This document shows, in pieces, positions 31,042-36,785 of a stretch of DNA of 36,785 bases (positions within the stretch are counted from its first letter, which is position 1; every line of letters begins with the position of its first letter). The notes beneath the pieces were generated by a model. That model worked only from the letters and a program-made list of their open reading frames with translations, did not search any database and had not been told where the DNA came from. The DNA lies in NCBI GenBank assembly GCA_003132205.1, contig PKWY01000018.1, positions 1 through 36,785 on the forward strand. The letters run 5' to 3'. Position numbers and translations under genes: made by a program. The stretch is from Acidimicrobiaceae bacterium. Its GTDB lineage: Bacteria > Actinomycetota > Acidimicrobiia > Acidimicrobiales > RAAP-2.

Positions 31042-31530
31042 GGGTGTATCCGTCTCGGTGCAGTAGTTCTTGATCTGCGCCTTTCGATTCCTGGGGTTTC
31101 GACCTCGAGAGACGTGGCTGATCCTTCACTCCCCGTTTGGCGGTCTTCGCAACCGAGCCGGTCAGGCAGCATGGGCGAAGTACTCTCCAAAGTACGTAAG
31201 GTTCTCAGAGCGAGGTGTGAAGCGGCAGTACTGGGCGAGGCTCGAGAACAAGCGGCTGGGGCTCTCGATGGTGTTCGTGTGCATCGTGGCGGAGTTCCTC
31301 ATCTGGACCAACCCTCTCGCAAGCGCGGGGTATCGCACCGGCCTCATCCTGCAGGTAGTCGCGTTGATCGGGCTCGCCTACGGGCGCCTGTGGAAGAATC
31401 CCCGGCGACAACCACCGAACCCTTAAGTCACGTTTCCGCTGGTGCCCAGTGCGTGGGTCTGTCTCGCCGCAGTCAGATGGTGGCGACCACGGGCTCGGTA
31501 ATCGCCTACTGCACTGAGACGGATACCCCT
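31042..31530. mobile_element. 489-bp MITE-like non-autonomous transposable element
   Basis: Terminal inverted repeats of 25 bp with 3 mismatches: the left end (31042-31066) and the reverse complement of the right end (31506-31530) share GTATCCGTCTC and GTGCAGTAG. They are flanked by perfect 10-bp direct repeats TTTCTCTAAA. The interior has no transposase, only a short hydrophobic reading frame. Similarity between the ends stops after 25 bp. The element sits exactly between the convergent cysN and small membrane-protein genes. The family of the mobilising transposase cannot be named from the ends alone. Confidence 0.82.
31217..31426 (+). CDS. Short two-helix membrane protein inside the transposable element (doubtful)
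   Basis: A 69-residue frame from a GTG: VKRQYWARLENKRLGLSM, then hydrophobic LSMVFVCIVAEFLIWTNP and YRTGLILQVVALIGLAYGRL separated by a short polar turn, and a basic tail. The frame extends upstream to a TTG at 31070. It has two plausible helices and a positive-inside tail, but no strong Shine-Dalgarno or known family. It could be cargo or a chance frame. Confidence 0.3.
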   Translation: MKRQYWARLENKRLGLSMVFVCIVAEFLIWTNPLASAGYRTGLILQVVALIGLAYGRLWKNPRRQPPNP

Positions 31531-31540
31531 TTTCTCTAAA
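31531..31540. repeat. Target-site duplication, right copy
   Basis: TTTCTCTAAA, identical to 31032-31041. Read on the minus strand it contains the TAG stop of the adjacent membrane-protein gene. Confidence 0.8.
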
Positions 31541-31988
31541 ACTGCACCAGCATCGTCACGAACGCCACCGCGACGATGGCGAGCAACGCGTCGATCGACA
31601 TCACCAACTTGCGCCCGCGCTCGGGCGACGCCACGCCCTCGTGGGCAATGACCTCACCGACCACCCGCTCGAGGGGCAGGGTACGCGCCTCCAAGTGGCC
31701 GGCGGCGGCGAGGTAGCAGAGGATTCCAAACCCGATCCAGGGACGAGTGAGCGATACTGATCTGTCGCCGCTCAGGGACATGATGAGCCCCGTCACCGGC
31801 AGCAGGTGCAGCACCCGGGCGGCCCAGTTGGGCCGGTTCGGGAATCGGGCCCGCTGCGTCGCTGCGTCCGCGCCACTCGTCACGGTTCTGGCGGAACTGC
31901 GCATCGCGACGAACACGATCATCGCCGTCACCGCCGACAGAATGTGCACCAGGAAGACGAGGTCGTAGGCGACCGAGGTGGCGATCAT
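31536..31988 (-). CDS. Small integral membrane protein (four helices, DUF2269/CopD-like topology)
   Basis: A 150-residue protein whose ATG overlaps the meaB stop (ATGA), so it is translationally coupled to meaB. Four helices are apparent: VAYDLVFLVHILSAVTAMIVFVAM, ARVLHLLPVTGLIMSL, PWIGFGILCYLAAAGHLEART and LLAIVAVAFVTMLVQF. The HILSA and G-HLEAR strings and four-helix layout recall DUF2269/CopD-like proteins; function unknown. Its stop codon lies within the transposon target duplication. Confidence 0.7.
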   Translation of the reverse strand: MIATSVAYDLVFLVHILSAVTAMIVFVAMRSSARTVTSGADAATQRARFPNRPNWAARVLHLLPVTGLIMSLSGDRSVSLTRPWIGFGILCYLAAAGHLEARTLPLERVVGEVIAHEGVASPERGRKLVMSIDALLAIVAVAFVTMLVQF

Positions 31989-32944
31989 GACTCTGAGAGC
32001 AGCTTCGCCGCCGCGCGGTAGGGATCGGTCGCGCCGGCGAGCAGTGCGTCCACTTCCCTCTCGTACGCCTCGCCGTGGGACAGGTCCTTCACCTTCGAGC
32101 GCAGCATCGCCGAAAGCACCTTGTCGAGTTCGCGTCGCATCCCCTCGCGGCGGTGCTCGTCGAAACGGCCGTTCTCGAGGTACCGGCGGTGCTCGACGAT
32201 CGCGTTCCAGAGGTCGTCGGTGCCAAAGCCCGTGCTCGCGATCGCCTCGACGATCAGCGGACGCCACTCGTGCGTGCCCAGGTCCAGCATCTGCTCGAGG
32301 TCGCGGCGGGTCTCGCGCACCCCAGGGCGGTCGGCCTTGTTGATGACGAAGATGTCCGCCACCTCCAAGAGCCCGGCCTTGCTCGCCTGCATGGAGTCCC
32401 CCCAGCCCGGATTCGTCACGACGACGGTCGTGTCCGCCGCCGAGGCGATGTCGACCTCCATCTGTCCAACACCCACGGTCTCGACGAGCGCGAAGGTGAA
32501 GCGCGCCGCCCCGAGCACCCGAAGGGCGTCCGGCACCGCCAGTGAGAGTCCTCCGAGGTGGCCCCGGGTCGCCATCGAGCGGATGAAGACGTGCTCGTTG
32601 GTGGCGTGATCCTGCATGCGGATGCGGTCCCCGAGGATCGCGCCGCCGCTGAAGGGCGAGCTCGGATCGATGCACAGCACGCCCACTTCATCGAATCCGT
32701 GCTGGCCCTCGAACGATCCCTTGGCGAGGGCCGTCGTGATCAGCCGGTCGGTCAGGGTCGACTTCCCGGCTCCCGGGGGCCCGGTGATCCCCACCACGTA
32801 CGGCGAAGGCACCCGGTAGGCCAGCGAGGCCGTTTCGGCGTGGTTTTCACCGCTCGACTCGACGTAGGTGAGCAGCCGCGCGAGCGCCGTGCGCGAACCA
32901 TCGGTCGCGAGCTCCATTAGTTCCTTCGGGTTGCGCGGAATCAT
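31985..32944 (-). CDS. meaB: MeaB/ArgK-family G3E GTPase (methylmalonyl-CoA mutase chaperone)
   Basis: A 319-residue P-loop GTPase that protects and loads cobalamin-dependent acyl-CoA mutases. Walker A GITGPPGAGKSTLTDRL (~52-68), the Mg2+/switch segment CIDPSSPFSGGAILGDRIRM, LVETVGVGQMEVD (switch II) and FVINKADRPG (G4) are intact. The dimerisation arm is at the C-terminus (RRELDKVLSAMLRSKVKDLSHG). No mutase gene is in the window. It overlaps murA upstream by 4 nt (ATGA) and the membrane-protein gene downstream by 4 nt. Confidence 0.94.
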   Translation of the reverse strand: MIPRNPKELMELATDGSRTALARLLTYVESSGENHAETASLAYRVPSPYVVGITGPPGAGKSTLTDRLITTALAKGSFEGQHGFDEVGVLCIDPSSPFSGGAILGDRIRMQDHATNEHVFIRSMATRGHLGGLSLAVPDALRVLGAARFTFALVETVGVGQMEVDIASAADTTVVVTNPGWGDSMQASKAGLLEVADIFVINKADRPGVRETRRDLEQMLDLGTHEWRPLIVEAIASTGFGTDDLWNAIVEHRRYLENGRFDEHRREGMRRELDKVLSAMLRSKVKDLSHGEAYEREVDALLAGATDPYRAAAKLLSES

Positions 32945-34206
32945 GCGACCCGCTCGACGTTGGCCCCGAGTGTGCTCAGTCGTCCGAGGAAGTCGTCGTA
33001 GCCGCGCTCCACGTGCTCGACCCCGCTCACCGTGGTCTGTCCCTCGGCGACGAGCCCGGCGAGCACGAGCGCCGCGGCGGCGCGGATGTCGGTCGCCCGC
33101 ACGGTCGTCCCGACCAGGTGGTCCACCCCGCGGATCATGGCGTGGTGCCCCTCGGTGGTAATGCGCGCGCCGAGGCGCACGAGCTCGTCCACATAGCGAA
33201 ACCGCCCTTGGAAGAGGTTCTCGGTCACGACCGATACCCCGTCGGCGACGCTCAGCATCGTCGTGATCAGCGGCTTGTAGTCCGTCGCCACCCCCGGATA
33301 CGGCAGGGTCGCCACGTCACAGGTCTGCACCCGGGCGGGCCCCTGGATGACGATCCCCGGGCCCGCGAGGTCGAGCGTCGCGCCCATCGCTTCGAGCTTT
33401 CGAAGCAGCATCTCCATGTGGTCGGGCCGCCCGTCGACGACCCGCACGTGGCCGCCGGTGATGAGTCCGGACGCCAGATACGTGGCGGTGACCACGCGGT
33501 CGGTGATGACCTCGTGGCGCGCGGGCTTCAGCTCACGGACCCCCTCGATGCTGAGCCGCGACGTGCCCAGCCCTTCAATCTTCGCGCCCATCGCGATGAG
33601 TTGGCGAGCCAAGTCCTCGACTTCGGGCTCGCGGGCCGCGTTGTCGATCACTGAGCGCCCCTCGGCGAGGACGCACGCCATCAGCAGGTTGTCGGTCGCT
33701 GTGTGGCTCGGGTACTCGAGCGTGATGTGCGCGGCTCGAAGCCGCGATCGATTCGTCGTGGCGTGGATCGTATTGCGATCGTTCCGGAACGTCGTGCCCA
33801 TCGCCGAAAGGCCGTCGGTGTGGAAGTTGATCGGCCGGTGCCCGAAGTCGTCGCCGCCCGGCAGCGCCATGTTCGCCTCGCCGCAGCGCACGAGCAGAGG
33901 GCCCAGGATCACGATGGAGGCGCGCATGGCCTCGAAGAGGTGCGCCGGGGCGATCGGATGGATGTCCGTGGCGTCGGGAACGCTGATGAGCAGCTCGTGC
34001 TCCGCGGGACGCGCCACCGAGCAGCCCAAAGCCTCCAAGAGCTCGATCATGATATCGACGTCGGTGATGTTCGGGACGTTGGTGAGCTGGTGCTCGCCCG
34101 TCGCGAGCAGACACGCCGCCATCTGCTTCAGCACCGCGTTCTTCGCGCCGAAAGCCTGGACTTCGCCGCTCAGAGGGCCACTGGGCTTGACGACGACGGA
34201 GATCAC
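32941..34206 (-). CDS. murA: UDP-N-acetylglucosamine 1-carboxyvinyltransferase, Asp-type active site
   Basis: Transfers enolpyruvate from PEP to UDP-GlcNAc, the first committed step of peptidoglycan synthesis. 421 residues, full length. Lys22/Asn23 (FGAKNAVLKQ), the ATDNLLMACVLAEG segment, the PYPGVATD acid and TDIRAAAALVLAGL are family residues. The catalytic-loop Cys (Cys115 in E. coli) is Asp119 (LPGGDDFGHRP), as in Mycobacterium, which predicts intrinsic fosfomycin resistance. GTG start with AATACT exactly 6 nt upstream, probably leaderless. First gene of a murA-meaB-membrane protein operon with 4-nt overlaps, divergent from glpX. Confidence 0.95.
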   Translation of the reverse strand: MISVVVKPSGPLSGEVQAFGAKNAVLKQMAACLLATGEHQLTNVPNITDVDIMIELLEALGCSVARPAEHELLISVPDATDIHPIAPAHLFEAMRASIVILGPLLVRCGEANMALPGGDDFGHRPINFHTDGLSAMGTTFRNDRNTIHATTNRSRLRAAHITLEYPSHTATDNLLMACVLAEGRSVIDNAAREPEVEDLARQLIAMGAKIEGLGTSRLSIEGVRELKPARHEVITDRVVTATYLASGLITGGHVRVVDGRPDHMEMLLRKLEAMGATLDLAGPGIVIQGPARVQTCDVATLPYPGVATDYKPLITTMLSVADGVSVVTENLFQGRFRYVDELVRLGARITTEGHHAMIRGVDHLVGTTVRATDIRAAAALVLAGLVAEGQTTVSGVEHVERGYDDFLGRLSTLGANVERVA

Positions 34207-34283
34207 CCTACAAGTATTGCCGGTATCGCCAATTGGATCGATTGTCCCAGTTCATTCGCCAGAACCGAGAGTACTCTGGCACC
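34207..34283. promoter_or_regulatory. Divergent leaderless promoters murA / glpX
   Basis: AATACT (34213-34218, minus strand) ends 6 nt before the murA GTG, and TACTCT (34272-34277, plus strand) ends 6 nt before the glpX ATG. There is no Shine-Dalgarno for either gene. Confidence 0.55.
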
Positions 34284-35273
34284 ATGAAGCAACCATCAAG
34301 ACCAGACCGCAATATCGCCCTCGAGATGATCCGGGTCACCGAGGCCGCGGCGATCGCCGCAGCCCGCTGGGCGGGCCGGGGCGACAAGATGGCCGCCGAC
34401 GCCGCGGCCGTGGACGCCATGCGCTTCGTGCTGGGCGGCATCGCGATGGACGGCATCGTCGTGATCGGCGAGGGTGAGAAGGACGAAGCCCCCATGCTCT
34501 TCAACGGCGAGCGCATCGGCAACGGTCGTCCACCCAAGGTCGACGTCGCGGTGGATCCGATCGACGGCACGACGCTGACGGCCATGGGCCGCAACGGCGC
34601 CCTCGCGGTGATCGCGCTCTCCGAGAGCGGGACGATGTTCAATCCCGGTCCTTGCGTCTACATGAAGAAGGTGGCCGTGGGAGCGCGGGGCCGGGGCTCG
34701 GTCGACATCAACGCGTCCGCGACCGACAATCTCAACGAGTTGTCCAAGCGCCTGAAGAAGCCCGTCCAGGAGCTCGGCGTCGTCATCCTCGACCGGCCCC
34801 GCCACGATCTCCTGGTCGAGGAGGTCCGCGAAACGGGCGCGCGCGTGCTCTCCATCTCCGACGGCGACGTCGCGGGAGCGATCGCGACGGGCTGGCCCGA
34901 CTCGGGGGCCGACATCCTCTTCGGGATCGGCGGCACGCCGGAAGGCGTCATCGCCGCCGCCGCCTTGAAGGGACTCGGGGGCGAGATACAGGGCGTGCTG
35001 CACCCGAGGAACGACGAGGAGCGCCGCGTCGCCGAGGAGCTCGGCTACGACTTCAACCGCGTGCTCTTCACCGACGACCTCGTGGCGAGCGACAACTGCT
35101 ACTTCTCCGCGACCGCCATCACCGACGGCGACTTCCTGCGCGGCGTGCGCTTCTACGACTTCGGCGCCACCACTCAGTCGCTCGTGGTCCGCTCGCGATC
35201 GGGCACGCTGCGCACGATCGAGACCTTCCACCGCCACGACAAGCTCCAGGAGTTCAGCACCACCGGCTTCTAG
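34284..35273 (+). CDS. glpX: Fructose-1,6-bisphosphatase, class II
   Basis: Gluconeogenic phosphatase, 329 residues, normal length. The start MKQPSRPDRNIALEMIRVTEAAA at 34284 fits the family; the upstream open frame is non-coding. Metal and substrate residues are seen in GEGEKDEAPMLF, DVAVDPIDGTTLTA, LDRPRHDLL, ISDGDVAGAI and FGIGGTPEGVIAAAA. This is the only FBPase type in many Actinobacteria. Divergent from murA. Confidence 0.97.
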   Translation: MKQPSRPDRNIALEMIRVTEAAAIAAARWAGRGDKMAADAAAVDAMRFVLGGIAMDGIVVIGEGEKDEAPMLFNGERIGNGRPPKVDVAVDPIDGTTLTAMGRNGALAVIALSESGTMFNPGPCVYMKKVAVGARGRGSVDINASATDNLNELSKRLKKPVQELGVVILDRPRHDLLVEEVRETGARVLSISDGDVAGAIATGWPDSGADILFGIGGTPEGVIAAAALKGLGGEIQGVLHPRNDEERRVAEELGYDFNRVLFTDDLVASDNCYFSATAITDGDFLRGVRFYDFGATTQSLVVRSRSGTLRTIETFHRHDKLQEFSTTGF

Positions 35274-35338
35274 GTCAGCTCGGCCACGAAGACGCCATCT
35301 CACAGTTCGTGCAATGGTTCACGACCGGCCGTCTCTCG

Positions 35339-35367
35339 TTGCAAAAGGTCCCGCCTGGTCGTAGAGT
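35339..35367 (+). promoter_or_regulatory. Promoter of the CBS-domain gene
   Basis: TTGCAA (35339-35344), a 17-bp spacer and TAGAGT (35362-35367), about 45 nt before the transcribed ATG with a GAGGGGG Shine-Dalgarno. Confidence 0.5.
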
Positions 35368-35418
35368 CCGCATTAGAGCATTTGCCTCTGTTTCGGCGCA
35401 ACAACGAGGGGGAACCGC

Positions 35419-35850
35419 ATGAAGGTCAAGGATCTGCTGGCAGCCAAGGGCCACGACGTCGCCACCATCTCGCAAGAGCGCTTGGTCACCGACGCCCTCG
35501 CCCTCTTGAAGGAGCGTGGAATCGGGGCTCTCGTCGTCACCGGCCCGACCCCCCCGCTCGTCGGCATCTTCAGCGAGCGCGACGTCGTGCGCGCCATCGC
35601 GTCCCACGGGGCGCAGGCGCTCGACCTCAAGGTCTCAGCGCTGATGTCGAGCGACGTCACGGTGTGTGACGAGGCGACGTCGGTCACCACCCTCATGGGG
35701 CTGATGACCGAGAACCGCATCCGCCACATTCCCGTCATCGACGACGCGAAACTCACGGGAATGATCTCGATTGGTGACGTCGTGAAAGCTCGCTTCGACG
35801 AGCTAGAGCACGAGAAGAAGGACCTGCTGGACTACGTGACTGCGCGTTAA
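35419..35850 (+). CDS. CBS-domain pair protein
   Basis: A 143-residue stand-alone Bateman module. CBS1 is at ~7-62 (VATISQERLVTDALALLKERGIGALVVTG...LVGIFSERDVVRAIA) and CBS2 at ~70-128 (VSALMSSDVTVCDEATSVTTLMGLMTENRIRHIPVIDDAKLTGMISIGDVVKAR), with an acidic helical tail. Such proteins bind adenine nucleotides or NAD and regulate partners; none is identifiable here. It has its own promoter and faces atpC convergently. Confidence 0.9.
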   Translation: MKVKDLLAAKGHDVATISQERLVTDALALLKERGIGALVVTGPTPPLVGIFSERDVVRAIASHGAQALDLKVSALMSSDVTVCDEATSVTTLMGLMTENRIRHIPVIDDAKLTGMISIGDVVKARFDELEHEKKDLLDYVTAR

Positions 35851-35853
35851 GCG

Positions 35854-36282
35854 TTACCGCGAGGCCGCTTGAAGACGCAGCTCGGCACGTTCGAGCGCCG
35901 CTTGGGCGAGGAGTTGCGTGGCGTGCTCGCCCGGCTCGCCGCGGGTGGTCGCGAGTTCCGCTTCGGCCGCTTCCTTCGCCGCCTGGGCACGCGCGACATC
36001 GATTTCCGATGTCTTTTCCGCCACCCCGGCGAGCACGGTCGCCCGGGTGACGCCTTCGACGTCATCGGGACCGACCTGGAAATAGCCGCCGTGGACGGCG
36101 AAGGAGAACTCGCCCTCGCTCGTCTCGACGCGCACGACCCCTGGGACGATGTCGCCAACGGTCGCGGTGTGCTGAGGCAGAATCGTGAACTCGCCGTCCG
36201 ACGATCGGGCGATCAAGGCCGTGGCCTCGCCCGCCCACAACGCCGCTTCGGGCGTCACAATCTCAACCTTCATCGTGGCCAT
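35854..36282 (-). CDS. atpC: F1Fo ATP synthase epsilon subunit
   Basis: A 142-residue subunit. The N-terminal beta-sandwich (KVEIVTPEAALWAGEATALIARSSDGEFTILPQHTATVGDIVPG) is followed by the two-helix C-terminal domain (EIDVARAQAAKEAAEAELA), which can inhibit ATP hydrolysis. Follows atpD after a 3-nt gap, as in the standard atp operon. MATMKV offers two ATG starts. Confidence 0.95.
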   Translation of the reverse strand: MATMKVEIVTPEAALWAGEATALIARSSDGEFTILPQHTATVGDIVPGVVRVETSEGEFSFAVHGGYFQVGPDDVEGVTRATVLAGVAEKTSEIDVARAQAAKEAAEAELATTRGEPGEHATQLLAQAALERAELRLQAASR

Positions 36283-36285
36283 GGC

Positions 36286-36785
<500 letters not shown>

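Overview
The window is GC-rich, gene-dense chromosomal DNA from an actinobacterium. The gene set (class II fructose bisphosphatase, Asp-type MurA, MeaB, a SepX/GlpR-like membrane protein, an imuA'-imuB-dnaE2 mutagenesis cassette with an actinobacterial SOS box, many leaderless starts) suggests the class Acidimicrobiia. That placement is an inference from gene content, not a database result.

Layout. 1-2661: an Nramp-type metal transporter (cut by the left edge) and a soluble MgtE-like Mg2+ sensor protein, both on the minus strand. 2766-6055: threonine aldolase, divergent from a hotdog thioesterase, FabH and a nucleotidyltransferase. 6319-11191: membrane proteins (YbhN-like, AI-2E/PerM-like, a channel-like protein), a DUF4242 protein and an alpha/beta hydrolase lacking its nucleophile. 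11234-17061: a D,D-carboxypeptidase with a 25-Thr tail, an acyl-CoA dehydrogenase, a secreted CAP-like protein, a second alpha/beta hydrolase and a nitrilase. 17197-18033: an XRE regulator/nucleotidyltransferase pair behind a perfect operator. 18082-24383: the SOS mutagenesis locus. dnaE2, an unknown 228-codon gene, imuB and imuA' are all overlapping or coupled on the minus strand, and an SRAP gene is divergent from them across a perfect SOS box. 24384-27272: an accessory stretch with a highly structured RNA-like region resembling HEARO/omega RNA, a small charged ORF, a lipoprotein, a hicB gene with a frameshifted hicA, and tRNA-Ala(CGC). 27288-31040: a SepX/GlpR-like protein and the sulfate assimilation genes cysH and cysDN, divergent. 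31042-31530: a 489-bp non-autonomous transposable element. 31536-36785: a small membrane protein, meaB, murA, glpX, a CBS protein, atpC and partial atpD.

How genes work together. CysD/CysN activate sulfate to APS and CysH reduces it. ImuA', ImuB and DnaE2 form the damage-induced translesion polymerase, and the neighbouring SRAP protein handles abasic-site crosslinks under what looks like the same LexA operator. The MgtE-like sensor next to the Nramp-related transporter suggests a Mg2+ uptake system with a separately encoded sensor.

The most notable structures are: (1) an insertion of about 0.68 kb at the imuB/dnaE2 junction, flanked by 88%-identical 100-bp repeats; (2) a transposable element with ~25-bp inverted ends and a perfect 10-bp target duplication that landed in the overlapping stop codons of two convergent genes; (3) a probable stand-alone HEARO/omega RNA.
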